64,000 nucleotides of DNA from Burkholderiales bacterium (GCA_947377275.1 CANCFV010000004.1:1-64000), one strand, 5' to 3'. Positions 11,121-20,693 are shown, counted from the first letter of the stretch. Numbers and translations: made by a program. Notes: generated by a model from the sequence alone, not told the origin.

Positions 11121-11453
11121 CTATTTTTTGAGGGTGATTTCATTGTGGATGGTGTGAGCACCTTCGGCGGCCCGCGCGATCCGCAGGGCCGCTTCCATCT
11201 GCGACGGCAGATTGACCTCGCCGCTCAGCCGCACATCGCCTTTGGTGGTCACCACGGCGATGTCAAAGCCCTTGACAGCGTCGTTTTGCTGCAAAGCGGT
11301 TTTCACGTGCTCGGTGACATCGGTGTCTGACACGTTGACAGCTTCTGCCGTAGCCAAAGGCATGGGGGCTTGTGGCGTCTTGTTGCAGCCAACCAAGGCC
11401 ATGGCGGTGGTCAGAGCGATGGCCCAGCGGGCGGCACAGGTGCGTTGCTTCAT
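11121..11453 (-). CDS. BON-domain lipoprotein
   Basis: MKQRTCAARWAIALTTAMALVGC lipobox; VKTALQQNDAVKGFDIAVVTTKGDVRLSGEVNLPSQMEAALRIARAAEGAHTIHNEI is BON-like. Confidence 0.8.
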   Translation of the reverse strand: MKQRTCAARWAIALTTAMALVGCNKTPQAPMPLATAEAVNVSDTDVTEHVKTALQQNDAVKGFDIAVVTTKGDVRLSGEVNLPSQMEAALRIARAAEGAHTIHNEITLKK

Positions 11454-11674
11454 GAGAGGCCTTTCCAAACCAGGAGCCCTGTTGGCAGGGATGGGCGCCC
11501 AGCTTGGCCTCTTGTTCAGCGTCTGTCTGTTCGGTGTCCAACACTGCCCCTGGAACCGTTGAACCACACCACTCTCACCCCGTTTTTTGACCGAATGACG
11601 CCCATCCAGTGAAGCAAAGTGCACTGAATCGTGCGAAATCCACGCAACAGCGGTGATGGAGCTCATTCCGTCGT

Positions 11675-11717
11675 TTCGGCGCAAGCGATCACTCAAGTTC
11701 GAATGGCTTGCGTCGAA
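11675..11717. promoter_or_regulatory. Candidate operator: 12-nt inverted repeat upstream of xoxF
   Basis: Arms TTCGGCGCAAGC (11675-11686) and GCTTGCGTCGAA (11706-11717), 11/12 complementary, centres 31 bp apart. Confidence 0.35.
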
Positions 11718-11840
11718 AAACGTGACTCACACCCAATTGCAAATGGATGTTCAGTGTGGGCAGACGCGCGTTGGTGCCGGCTGCCATGTTCGTGTGGCAG
11801 TACCTCTTAACAGCGTTCATTCTTACGGAAGGAATTCCCA

Positions 11841-13658
11841 ATGACTTCAAAGACAACATCGCATCGTTTTGCCAAGACGGTGGGCTTTTTCGCCGCGGTC
11901 TTGCCCGCCTTGGCCCTGGCCAACGCAGACGTTGAAAAAAACATCGCCAACCCGAACAACTGGGCGATGCAAGCGGGCGACATGTTCAATCAGCGCCACA
12001 GCAAGCTCAAGCAAATCAACACCAAAAACGTGGGGAAGATGCAGGTTGCTTGGACCTTCTCCACGGGCGTTCTGCGCGGCCATGAGGGCTCGCCGCTGGT
12101 GGTGGATGGCGTGATGTATTTGCACTCGCCTTTCCCCAACAAAGTCTATGCCGTTGATTTGGACACCCAGAAAATCCTCTGGAAGTACGAGCCCAAACAA
12201 GACTCGGCCGTGATCCAGCAAATGTGTTGCGACACCGTCAACCGCGGTGTGGCTTATGCAGAAGGCAAGGTCTTCCTGCAACAGGCAGACAGCACCTTGG
12301 TCGCCCTGGACGCCAAATCAGGCAAGCCCGTTTGGAGCGTCAAGAATGGCGATCCCAAGAAGGGCGCCGTGAACACCAATGCGCCTCACGTCTTTGGCAA
12401 CAAGGTGATCACTGGCATCGCCGGTGGCGAATGGGGTGTCCGCGGCTTCTTGGCCGCTTATGACATCAACACCGGCGCCCTGGCCTGGAAGGGCTACAGC
12501 ACCGGCCCTGACGCCGAAATGCTGATGGACCCTGAGAAGACCACCACCTGGGCCGATGGCGCCGTGCGCCCTGTTGGCAAAGACTCGTCTTTGAAGACGT
12601 GGCAAGGCGACCAGTGGAAAACCGGCGGCGGCACCACTTGGGGTTGGTACAGCTATGACAAGGCCACCAACTCGGTTTACTACGGAACAGGCAACCCATC
12701 CACCTGGAACCCCTCTCAGCGCCCTGGCGACAACAAGTGGTCCATGAGCATCTGGTCTCGTGACCTGGACACCGGCGCCGTGAAGTGGGTCTACCAGATG
12801 ACCCCGTTTGACGAGTGGGACTTTGACGGCGTCAACGAGATGATCTTGGCCGACATCGACGTCAAGGGCAAGCCCACCAAGGCACTGGTTCACTTTGACC
12901 GCAACGGCTTCGGCTACACGCTGGACCGCACCACCGGCGCCCTGCTGGTGGCTGAAAAGTTCGACCCCAAAGTCAACTGGGCCACCCACGTCGACATGAA
13001 GAGCGGCCGCCCTCAGGTCGTGCCCAAGTACTCGACGGCTCAAAACGGCCCCGACGTGAACACCAAGGGCATCTGCCCTTCGGCGCTGGGCACCAAAGAC
13101 CAGCAACCTGCTTCGTTCGATCCTGACACCAAGCTGTTCTATGTGCCCACCAACCACGTGTGCATGGACTACGAGCCCTTCAAGATCGACTACACCGCAG
13201 GTCAGCCTTACGTGGGCGCCACCCTGTCGATGTACCCCACGCCGGGCAGCCATGGCGGCATGGGCAACTTCATTGTCTGGGATGCCAGCAAGGGCAAGAT
13301 CGTTCAGAGCCACCCAGAGAAATTCTCTGTCTGGTCTGGCGCGCTGACCACCGCCGGCGGCCTGGTTTGCTACGGCACGCTGGAAGGCTACCTGAAGTGC
13401 ATGGACAAGAAAGACCTGTCCAAGGAGCTGTTCAAGTTCAAGACGCCATCGGGCATCGTCGGCAACGTGTTCACCTATGAGCACAAGGGCAAGCAGTTCA
13501 TCGGCGTGTTCTCGGGCATTGGTGGCTGGGCCGGCATCGGCATGGCCGCAGGTCTGGAAAAAGACACCGACGGTCTTGGCGCGGCAGGTGGCTACCGTGA
13601 ACTGGCTCAGTACACCGAACTGGGCGGTTCTCTGACGGTCTTTGCCGTGCCCAAGTAA
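11841..13658 (+). CDS. xoxF: Lanthanide-type PQQ-dependent methanol dehydrogenase
   Basis: Quinoprotein ADH family; adjacent-cysteine motif [20 protein letters not shown], with Asp two residues after the catalytic Asp (XoxF signature); followed by cytochrome c and xoxJ. Confidence 0.95.
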   Translation: MTSKTTSHRFAKTVGFFAAVLPALALANADVEKNIANPNNWAMQAGDMFNQRHSKLKQINTKNVGKMQVAWTFSTGVLRGHEGSPLVVDGVMYLHSPFPNKVYAVDLDTQKILWKYEPKQDSAVIQQMCCDTVNRGVAYAEGKVFLQQADSTLVALDAKSGKPVWSVKNGDPKKGAVNTNAPHVFGNKVITGIAGGEWGVRGFLAAYDINTGALAWKGYSTGPDAEMLMDPEKTTTWADGAVRPVGKDSSLKTWQGDQWKTGGGTTWGWYSYDKATNSVYYGTGNPSTWNPSQRPGDNKWSMSIWSRDLDTGAVKWVYQMTPFDEWDFDGVNEMILADIDVKGKPTKALVHFDRNGFGYTLDRTTGALLVAEKFDPKVNWATHVDMKSGRPQVVPKYSTAQNGPDVNTKGICPSALGTKDQQPASFDPDTKLFYVPTNHVCMDYEPFKIDYTAGQPYVGATLSMYPTPGSHGGMGNFIVWDASKGKIVQSHPEKFSVWSGALTTAGGLVCYGTLEGYLKCMDKKDLSKELFKFKTPSGIVGNVFTYEHKGKQFIGVFSGIGGWAGIGMAAGLEKDTDGLGAAGGYRELAQYTELGGSLTVFAVPK

Positions 13659-13681
13659 ACGGTCAAATCCTCGTAAAACGG

Positions 13682-13726
13682 AAAGGGCCCCTTCTGTGCA
13701 GAGCTGTTCAGAAGCGGCCCTTTTTT
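13682..13726 (+). terminator. Intrinsic-terminator-like hairpin between xoxF and xoxG
   Basis: AAAGGGCC-C-CTTCTG / CAGAAG-C-GGCCCTTT stem, ~12-nt loop, TTTTTT run at 13721-13726. Confidence 0.8.
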
Positions 13727-13759
13727 GCAATCAATCCCATCGGTTGCCAGGTTGAAATC

Positions 13760-14167
13760 ATGCGTAAATTGACGTTGGTGTTTTGTTTGTTCGGTGCCAT
13801 CAGCGGCCCCCTTTGGGCCCAGGCCACCGCCCCGGCAGCGTCTGCTGCGCCCCTCTACAAGGTGGTTGACGGCAACAAAGTCGACGCTGAAACCATGAAG
13901 GGCTTTCGGCTTTGGCGCGCATCGGCTTGCGACCGATGCCATGGCGCCAACCAAGAGGGCATGGTGGGGCCTTCGTTGATCAACAGCCTCAAGACCTTGA
14001 GCAAAGACGAATTCATCAAGACGGTGCGCGATGGCCGGCTTGAAAAAGGCATGCCCAATTTCGGCAACAACCCTGCCTTCATGGCCGATGTTGACGACTT
14101 GTATGCCTACCTCAAAGGCCGCTCAGACGGCGCCATCACCAAGGCGAAGGTTGAGGCCATCAAATGA
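13760..14167 (+). CDS. xoxG: Periplasmic c-type cytochrome, XoxG-like
   Basis: Signal peptide, single CDRCH heme motif, distal Met in KGMPNF; directly downstream of xoxF. Confidence 0.85.
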   Translation: MRKLTLVFCLFGAISGPLWAQATAPAASAAPLYKVVDGNKVDAETMKGFRLWRASACDRCHGANQEGMVGPSLINSLKTLSKDEFIKTVRDGRLEKGMPNFGNNPAFMADVDDLYAYLKGRSDGAITKAKVEAIK

Positions 14168-15027
14168 GCCCGCTGGCCCGCGTTGGCCTCGTGTGCATTG
14201 CCTCTGTCTTGTCCATGCACACGGCCATGGCGCAAGGCGTCAGCAGCGAGCGCAAAGCGTTCCGCGTCTGCCTTGACCCCAGCAACCTGCCCTTTGCGAA
14301 CCTGCAGGGCGAGGGCATTGAAAACAAGCTGGCCGATGTGTTTGGCAAGTCCTTGGGCTTGCCCGTCACGTACTACGCCTTCCCGCAGCGCTTTGCCTTC
14401 GTGCGCAACACGCTCAAATACAAGCTGCCCGGCGAAGAATACCCCTGCGACATCCTGATGGGTGTGCCTGTGGGTTTCGATCAGGTCTCGGTCACCAAGC
14501 CGTACTACACATCGACCTATGTGATGGTGTTTGCCCGCGGCGTGAACAAGGCCCTCGATGGCGTTGCTTCGACCGAGGACTTCCTGAAGCTGCCGCCTGA
14601 GACCTTGAAGTCATTGCGCATCGGCGTGTACGACAAATCCCCCGCTTCAGAGTGGCTGAGCAAGCACCATCTGGTTGACCAGGGGGTGCCCTATCGCATG
14701 CTCAATTCCGATCCGCAGCAGTACCCTGGCGAAATCATCGAGAAAGACCTGGCCTCTGGCAAGCTGGACGTGGCCATCGTCTGGGGCCCCATGGGTGGCT
14801 ACTTCGCCAAGAAGGTCAAAGCACCCGCATTGACGGTCGTGCCGATGGCATCAGAGCCCGGCGTCAAGTTTGACTACGCGGTTGCCATGGGCGTGCGCTA
14901 CGGTGAACGCGAGTGGAAGGCGACGATCGAGGGGCTGATCGACAAACACCGTGCGGACATCCAATCGATACTGAGCAGCTACGGTGTGCCTTTGGTGGGC
15001 GCGCCACCCTCTGCCACACCACCATGA
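14164..15027 (+). CDS. xoxJ: Quinoprotein dehydrogenase-associated periplasmic binding protein, XoxJ-like
   Basis: Signal peptide, SBP-like sequence FRVCLDPSNLPFANLQGEGIENKLADVFGKSLGLPVTYYAFPQRFAFVRNTL. 4-bp overlap with xoxG. Confidence 0.88.
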   Translation: MSPLARVGLVCIASVLSMHTAMAQGVSSERKAFRVCLDPSNLPFANLQGEGIENKLADVFGKSLGLPVTYYAFPQRFAFVRNTLKYKLPGEEYPCDILMGVPVGFDQVSVTKPYYTSTYVMVFARGVNKALDGVASTEDFLKLPPETLKSLRIGVYDKSPASEWLSKHHLVDQGVPYRMLNSDPQQYPGEIIEKDLASGKLDVAIVWGPMGGYFAKKVKAPALTVVPMASEPGVKFDYAVAMGVRYGEREWKATIEGLIDKHRADIQSILSSYGVPLVGAPPSATPP

Positions 15028-15713
15028 ATCGCATCCAATTTTGCCTGGCCGTGTCTCTGCTGGCGCCCATGGTCGGCGGAGCTGCAGCAGCCGCCGCCAC
15101 CACAGACGGCACGCCAGACTATTCAGACGCCGAACGCCTGGTCTTCATGCGAGACCACCTGCATGGCGCCAAGCCTTCGGCCACTTTGAGCTACGTGTTC
15201 AAAAAGACCGGCAGCATGGAGCCGGGGTTTGAAGACAAGGTGCAGGTGCAGCTGATCGCCAAAGCAGATGGCAGCTGCTGCGATGCCAAGGGTGACTTTT
15301 TCACCGGCGCGCACCACATGGACATGCCCGATGTGCCGGATGCCAAAAGCAACCCCGTCATCCTGTACTTCTTGGAGCGAGACATCCGTGAAATGCAGCG
15401 GCTGACGAAGGGGCAGGCCAACCATTTCCGCAAGTACATCCGCATGGCGGTGTACGAAGGCGCCGTGGTCAAGGACGCCACCTTGACGTACCAAGGGCGC
15501 CAGGTCAAAGGACAAGAGGTGAGCTTTTCGCCTTACCTGAAAGACCCCAACCGTCCGCGTTTCGAGAAGCTGGCCCAGAAACAGTACACCTTCCGCTTCT
15601 CTGATGCGGTGCCCGGTGGCGTTCTCAGCCTGAGCACGCAGGTGCCCAACCCGGATGGCACATCGGCGCCACTGATGACCGAAGAGCTGCTCCTTGACGG
15701 CGCCAACCATTGA
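15024..15713 (+). CDS. Secreted conserved protein of unknown function in xox operon
   Basis: Starts by ATGA overlap with xoxJ; signal peptide MNRIQFCLAVSLLAPMVGGAAAAAA; no family recognised. Confidence 0.75.
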   Translation: MNRIQFCLAVSLLAPMVGGAAAAAATTDGTPDYSDAERLVFMRDHLHGAKPSATLSYVFKKTGSMEPGFEDKVQVQLIAKADGSCCDAKGDFFTGAHHMDMPDVPDAKSNPVILYFLERDIREMQRLTKGQANHFRKYIRMAVYEGAVVKDATLTYQGRQVKGQEVSFSPYLKDPNRPRFEKLAQKQYTFRFSDAVPGGVLSLSTQVPNPDGTSAPLMTEELLLDGANH

Positions 15714-15723
15714 GAGATCACAC

Positions 15724-16092
15724 ATGAAAAAAGCAACTGTTTGGATGCAGATCGCCACTGGCCTGGGCTTGGGCTTGCTGTGCAGTGTCGGTGCATGGGC
15801 CAACGACTTTCCCACCAGCGAACGCGTGATCTACGTGCAGGAATGCATCAAAGCCAACCCTGGTCCTCACTTCGAAATGATCAGCAAGTGTTCGTGCGCG
15901 CTCGACACCCTGGCCGCCAAGGTGCCCTACAAAACGTATGTGGAAATGAGCACGGCCGCCAACGCCACCACGATTGGCGGTGAGCGTGGCAGCGAGATCC
16001 GAGACAACCCCTCTCTGCAAGAGTTGATCAAGACCTACAAGGGATTGCAGGCGCAGGTCAAAGCGTCCTGCTTCATCGGCGGCGTCAAATAA
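15724..16092 (+). CDS. Small secreted Cys-containing protein of unknown function in xox operon
   Basis: MKKATVWMQIATGLGLGLLCSVGAWA signal peptide; mature part has CIKANPGPHFEMISKCSCALDTLAAKVP. Confidence 0.75.
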   Translation: MKKATVWMQIATGLGLGLLCSVGAWANDFPTSERVIYVQECIKANPGPHFEMISKCSCALDTLAAKVPYKTYVEMSTAANATTIGGERGSEIRDNPSLQELIKTYKGLQAQVKASCFIGGVK

Positions 16093-16753
16093 GAGACAGC
16101 AAAGCCCGCAGGCTGGACTCGTCCAGCTTGGCGACACGGTCGCCCGCGCACACCGCCGTTCTGAAGCCCGCGAACGTGGGCGACAAGGCTTGCAGTTGCG
16201 CCACGTGGGCCATTCGCAAGGCTCCCGCCACACCCGACATCGCCCCTGACGCTCCCACAAGGTGGACAAAGCGTTGCAGGTCGTCAAGCGTGAGCACATC
16301 GAACAAGCTGCCTTGGCGCTTGTCAAAGGTGTCCACCATGATGCCGGGCAGACCCAAGCGACAGGCTTGCTCGATGCGCTCCCAATCCAGCCCCTGGTCG
16401 GCCAAAAACACTGGGATGACCGCGTGCCCGGATTGCCCCAAGGCCGCGAGCACGTCGCCAGCGCCTGGGGAGCGGTCGATGCCGACCTTCACATAGGTGA
16501 CGCCACAAGTGGCAACGGCTTGCACGCACGCCAAGATCGGTGCGGGGTCAAGCGACGGGATGTCGCCAATGGTGGCACTCAGGGGCTGACTCAAGCCCTG
16601 GGCGCGCAGGGTGTCGACCACGTCCCGGATGACGCCCACCCCCAAGCCACCCAAAGCACCTTCGCGAGGCTCTTTGAGGTCAATGAAGTGCGCACCACCG
16701 TGCGCGGCAATGAGCGCTTCCTCGACACTGCGAACGCTGACCAGAACCCGCAT
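16085..16753 (-). CDS. mfnB: (5-formylfuran-3-yl)methyl phosphate synthase homolog (methanofuran biosynthesis)
   Basis: MRVLVSVRSVEEALIAAHGGAHFIDLKEPREGALGGLG; GASGAMSGVAGAL; DUF556/MfnB-like. Confidence 0.85.
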   Translation of the reverse strand: MRVLVSVRSVEEALIAAHGGAHFIDLKEPREGALGGLGVGVIRDVVDTLRAQGLSQPLSATIGDIPSLDPAPILACVQAVATCGVTYVKVGIDRSPGAGDVLAALGQSGHAVIPVFLADQGLDWERIEQACRLGLPGIMVDTFDKRQGSLFDVLTLDDLQRFVHLVGASGAMSGVAGALRMAHVAQLQALSPTFAGFRTAVCAGDRVAKLDESSLRALLSLI

Positions 16754-17337
16754 CACGCATTCGCCCCAACAGATGTGGCCTGGCGATGGGTGTGAATGGC
16801 CTCTTGCAGCCACACCCAAGCCTCTCGCTCGGCCGGGCCTGCCGTTTTGTCGATGGCGATTTGCAGATAGGCCATTTCGCTGTCGACTTTGGCCGCATCC
16901 AGCATGTGCAGCCGGCTCACCAGCACCGCGCCTTCCACCACCGCAGCCTGGGCGCGGTTCATGCCGATGAAGGGCGCATGCACGGCCTCGTCGATGCGGT
17001 CCATGTGCAGCACGGTGCGTGGCCCGTCTTCAGCTTCATGGGCCAGTCGCAGAACCAGATGGCTCAACGCGCTTGCCAACCTCACACCATGGGGCGTGGC
17101 TGCTGGCACGCAAGGCCAGGTTTTGCGGCCCGTCACGCAGCCAGCGAAAACGCGGGTGTCGGTGACCACATTGAGCACGGCATGGCGCGTGGCCAAGATG
17201 TTGTCCAAAGTCACCGAGGGCCGAAAAGGCATCAGCACCACTTGCTGCCCCGCGTAGCGCACGCCCATGGGCGCCACGTGAGGATCACCTTGTACGGACA
17301 CCGTGGTGATCACGGTTTCGAAAATGACGTCGTTCAT
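16753..17337 (-). CDS. DUF447 family protein
   Basis: MNDVIFETVITTVSVQGDPHVAPMGVRYAGQQVVLMPFRPSVTLDNIL. Translationally coupled (ATGA) to both neighbours. Confidence 0.8.
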   Translation of the reverse strand: MNDVIFETVITTVSVQGDPHVAPMGVRYAGQQVVLMPFRPSVTLDNILATRHAVLNVVTDTRVFAGCVTGRKTWPCVPAATPHGVRLASALSHLVLRLAHEAEDGPRTVLHMDRIDEAVHAPFIGMNRAQAAVVEGAVLVSRLHMLDAAKVDSEMAYLQIAIDKTAGPAEREAWVWLQEAIHTHRQATSVGANA

Positions 17338-18722
17338 GCTGCAGGCTTTTTCATGGTCGTGCCAGGTGCGCACCAGTTGTCCAAGTCTGTGGCCAACTTG
17401 GGCGTTGCACAGCCCCAGTCCAGCGCTTGATCTTGAACATAACGCTTGCCCAAACGCCACGCGGTTTCGGCATGGGCCAACTCCACCCCCATGTAAAAAG
17501 CATGGGCGGCGTCAGATTCCAAATTCAGCTGTGGCCACAAGTCAAAAGCACCTTGGGCCAGGCGCATGCCATCGCGGTTGTAGACATGCAAACCCAGTGG
17601 CGAAATTTGAACCCGGAAGTTGGGGTCTTTCACCAAAGCGGCAGTGGCCGCGATGTCTTGCGGGGAGTCGGTGAAGGGGTGCTTGGCATGCACCGTCATC
17701 AGCTCATCGGTCATGCCCTTGGGCAGGGTTCGATGGCGCACGGCGGCATGCATCATGCGTCGCGCCACATCGGCCTCGCGCACGGCACGGCGTGCGTGCT
17801 GGCTCACTTGCGTCGTCAAAACGGCCGACACATGCAGCTCTGCCGCGATGCCAAACAGCACGGCGTTGATGCCGCTGGTGTCGGCTTCGGTCAGCTCGGT
17901 CACATTGCCCACGCCCATCATGATGGCCACGTCGGGGTAGCGCTCGCGCAGCCGGTGGTAGCGCACGATGGCCTTGGTCAGGCCAAAGGGAATGGGGTCG
18001 AGGATCGAATCCGCCAGGAACGCGCGCCCCTTCTTGTGCATGGCGTCTATCGCCGCAAACAAGGAGTCTTCGTCCGCAGGCTCGCGAGGGATCAGCACCG
18101 GCGTGGCGGCCACTTCATCGGCCACCCACAAGGTGTCCAGCGTGAGGCTGAGCAGGTAGTCGGCCCCGGCTCTGCCCGCACGCAGCAGTTCTTGGGTGTC
18201 GAGGGAGTCCACGCTCACAGCCCAGCCTTGTGCCTTCAAAGCAAGCACGCTGTCTTCCAGGTGAGCGAAGGCCGTTTCAGGCAAACAACCCAAGTCAATG
18301 ACGTTGGCACCGTCGGCCACCAAAGCCCGTGCGCGCGCCACGATGGCGTCCACACTCAAGCGTGGCGCGTCCACGATCTCGGCAAAGATGGCCACCTCGT
18401 ACTCGCTCAAGTCCATCGGCTTGGCGGCGCGTTGGAAGAAGCGAGGCAGGTCTTTGAGCTCCTCTGGCCCGCGCTCCACGGGGATGCCGAAATGGGCACT
18501 CAGCGCATCGACATCGCCACGGCAGCGGCCGGGCACGATGATGCGGTCGGCAGACACGGGCAAGGTGACGCGACGGCGGATCATGTCCGCCGTCATCAGC
18601 GCGGCAACTTGCAAACCGATCTCACGCACCTCCCAAGTGAAAGGCAGCGGCGCCAAGCCCTCCAGCACCTGGATCAAGCCCGCTTGCGCGAGTCGGCCCG
18701 TCAGAAAGAGGGTGTGAGCCAT
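17334..18722 (-). CDS. Dihydropteroate-synthase-like (pterin-binding) protein of the H4MPT cluster
   Basis: GANVIDLGCLPE, VSVDSLDTQELLRAGRAGADYLLSLT, ADSILDPIPFGLTKAI: TIM-barrel DHPS-like. Confidence 0.75.
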   Translation of the reverse strand: MAHTLFLTGRLAQAGLIQVLEGLAPLPFTWEVREIGLQVAALMTADMIRRRVTLPVSADRIIVPGRCRGDVDALSAHFGIPVERGPEELKDLPRFFQRAAKPMDLSEYEVAIFAEIVDAPRLSVDAIVARARALVADGANVIDLGCLPETAFAHLEDSVLALKAQGWAVSVDSLDTQELLRAGRAGADYLLSLTLDTLWVADEVAATPVLIPREPADEDSLFAAIDAMHKKGRAFLADSILDPIPFGLTKAIVRYHRLRERYPDVAIMMGVGNVTELTEADTSGINAVLFGIAAELHVSAVLTTQVSQHARRAVREADVARRMMHAAVRHRTLPKGMTDELMTVHAKHPFTDSPQDIAATAALVKDPNFRVQISPLGLHVYNRDGMRLAQGAFDLWPQLNLESDAAHAFYMGVELAHAETAWRLGKRYVQDQALDWGCATPKLATDLDNWCAPGTTMKKPAA

Positions 18723-19267
18723 GCGAGTGACAGTTCGCGCAATCGCGCATCCAACGCGGCCTGCAATTGATCTGGCGAGCTCACAACTTGGCAGAAGTCG
18801 ATGCCGCGCAGGCGTTCCACGTTCTCCAGCTCAATGCGGCGAGGGCGCAAGGTGACCCAATCATGCGGGGCCTTGGTGACCACCACAGGCTCGGTGTCGC
18901 AGGCCAACACGATGCTGGGGATGCTCAGCTTGCCTGCCTGCGCCATCATGTTGGTGGGCAGGGTGTCGCTGATGCCCAGGGCGCACTTGGCCACGGTGTT
19001 GCTGGTGGCAGGTGCAATGACCACGGTGTGATAGACGTCATCGTAGAGCGTGCCCACAGGTGCGGCGCTGGCCGTCTTGTCGCGGAACACACGAAAGCGG
19101 GCCTTGATGTCGGTCAGCTCCATTTTGTAAATGGACAGGACTTCTTCGCCCGCGGCTGACAAATACACATCAACCTCAGGCAAGCGTGCGGCCATGGCCA
19201 ACGACTCGTCCAAGTAATGCCCAGACCCTGTGATACACCAGGCAAAGCGAGATCGGGTGGCTTTCAT
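18701..19267 (-). CDS. Flavoprotein, possible dihydromethanopterin reductase-like
   Basis: AWCITGSGHYLDESLAMA, VVIAPATSNTVAKCALGISDTLPTNMMAQAGK (flavoprotein family) in the H4MPT cluster. Confidence 0.7.
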   Translation of the reverse strand: MKATRSRFAWCITGSGHYLDESLAMAARLPEVDVYLSAAGEEVLSIYKMELTDIKARFRVFRDKTASAAPVGTLYDDVYHTVVIAPATSNTVAKCALGISDTLPTNMMAQAGKLSIPSIVLACDTEPVVVTKAPHDWVTLRPRRIELENVERLRGIDFCQVVSSPDQLQAALDARLRELSLAWLTPSF

Positions 19268-19469
19268 CAAGGCTGCTGCCCCCACAAGTCAAAAGTTGGC
19301 GTTCTCAACACAAAGGGCATTCTCAACACGGCGTGTGCAAAACACTTCGAGGGATGGCGGTGTAAAACGGCACTTTTCACGGGATGCGTCGGTTGCAATT
19401 TCGTGCGAAAAAAGGCATTGTCAACAAGCGATCGTTGCGCACCATTGTCACCCCAGAAAAGGACCTCCG

Positions 19470-19982
19470 ATGAATACCATTCGGCACGTTGAGCACCCAG
19501 CGTTCGCAGGCTCCAAGCCTGGGTTTGAGCAGAATGCCACGCCGATGGACATTGTCTTCGTCGAAGGGCTGCGAGCGCAAACCATCATCGGCATTGACCC
19601 CGAGGAGTTGCATACCCCGCAAGACTTGGTCATCGATGTTCACGCAGGTGTGCCCGTCGCAAAGGCGTGCAGCACAGACCATATTGTGGACACCATCCAT
19701 TACGGCGTGGTCAGAGATCGCATTTTGCGGCTGTTGCAAAACCACCAGATCAAATTGCTGGAGGCATTGGCCGAAGTCATCTCTGACATTCTCATTCAGG
19801 AGTTTGGCGCGCATTGGGTTCGCGTCAAAGTGGTCAAGCCCCAAAAGTACAACGATGTGCACGCAGTGGGTGTGCTGATTGAACGCACGCGGCCAGAAAC
19901 ACCCCCGAGCGTCGGCGTCACACCGCAAGTTCAAAACTTCCTGCGCCTGATTGGCTCCGGCATGGTGCCAAACAGCCATTGA
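19470..19982 (+). CDS. folB: Dihydroneopterin aldolase family protein
   Basis: MDIVFVEGLRAQTIIGIDPEELHTPQDLVIDVHA...TDHIVDTIHYGVV...LLEALAEVISDILIQEF. Confidence 0.85.
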   Translation: MNTIRHVEHPAFAGSKPGFEQNATPMDIVFVEGLRAQTIIGIDPEELHTPQDLVIDVHAGVPVAKACSTDHIVDTIHYGVVRDRILRLLQNHQIKLLEALAEVISDILIQEFGAHWVRVKVVKPQKYNDVHAVGVLIERTRPETPPSVGVTPQVQNFLRLIGSGMVPNSH

Positions 19983-19996
19983 GCTGGCCAAACAAA

Positions 19997-20026
19997 AAAA
20001 CCGACGGGTTTGACGCCGTCGGTTTT
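19997..20026. terminator. Bidirectional intrinsic terminator between folB and fae
   Basis: Perfect 11-bp stem AAAACCGACGG / CCGTCGGTTTT with 8-nt loop, A- and T-rich flanks, between convergent genes. Confidence 0.9.
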
Positions 20027-20060
20027 GTGATGCCGTCCAAGACGGCATACCCATTTGACT

Positions 20061-20570
20061 TTACTTGGCAGCGAAAGGGTGCGCAGAAGCGCCCTTCTTG
20101 GCCACCACTTCAGCAGCCGTGGGCGAGCCGGTCACGGCACGCTTGATGGACTCTTTGACGGCTTGGTAGTTGTATTCCTGGATCTTGGCATCGTCGTCGG
20201 CCAACCAGTGGATGAACACGCCAACGCAAATGAACAGGTTGTCTGCTTCATCGGCGGGAATGGTGCCATCTTCCACGCAGTCAGCTACGGCCAACGCGAC
20301 ACCACGCTGGGCTGGGCCAAACATCTGAACAGCTTGTTTGGCGCCCTTGATCGTGACCTTGTTGAACATCACCGTTGCGGGCTTGGTCAACAAATTGGGG
20401 GCCACCACGGCCAACAAAGATGTGAAGCCATCCTTGTTGTTGGTCAGCGCATTGGCGAAGGCTGTTTCTGCAGCGCTGCCACGTGGCCCAATCAGCAAGT
20501 CGATGTGCGCCACTTCGTTGCCATCTCCAACGAGTGACTCACCAACCATCATGCGGTCAATTTTTGCCAT
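20061..20570 (-). CDS. fae: Formaldehyde-activating enzyme
   Basis: [60 protein letters not shown]. Confidence 0.97.
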   Translation of the reverse strand: MAKIDRMMVGESLVGDGNEVAHIDLLIGPRGSAAETAFANALTNNKDGFTSLLAVVAPNLLTKPATVMFNKVTIKGAKQAVQMFGPAQRGVALAVADCVEDGTIPADEADNLFICVGVFIHWLADDDAKIQEYNYQAVKESIKRAVTGSPTAAEVVAKKGASAHPFAAK

Positions 20571-20693
20571 GTCTCGAATCTCCAATGTGCACAGGGGGGG
20601 TTGTTTGAATGCGCCACCAGTTGGTCTGACAGCGCCGATAAAGTTACCACGAACTGAGGGGGTAGCCAAATCGAGTTAGCCATGTTATTGGCC

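Noticed and set aside
11841-13658. Calling the dehydrogenase MxaF
   Set aside because: DEWDFDG (Asp rather than Ala two residues after the catalytic Asp) and absence of mxaI/mxaG; XoxF fits.
17427-18770. 447-aa plus-strand ORF antisense to the DHPS-like gene
   Set aside because: Shadow ORF with low-complexity His/Gln/Gly composition.
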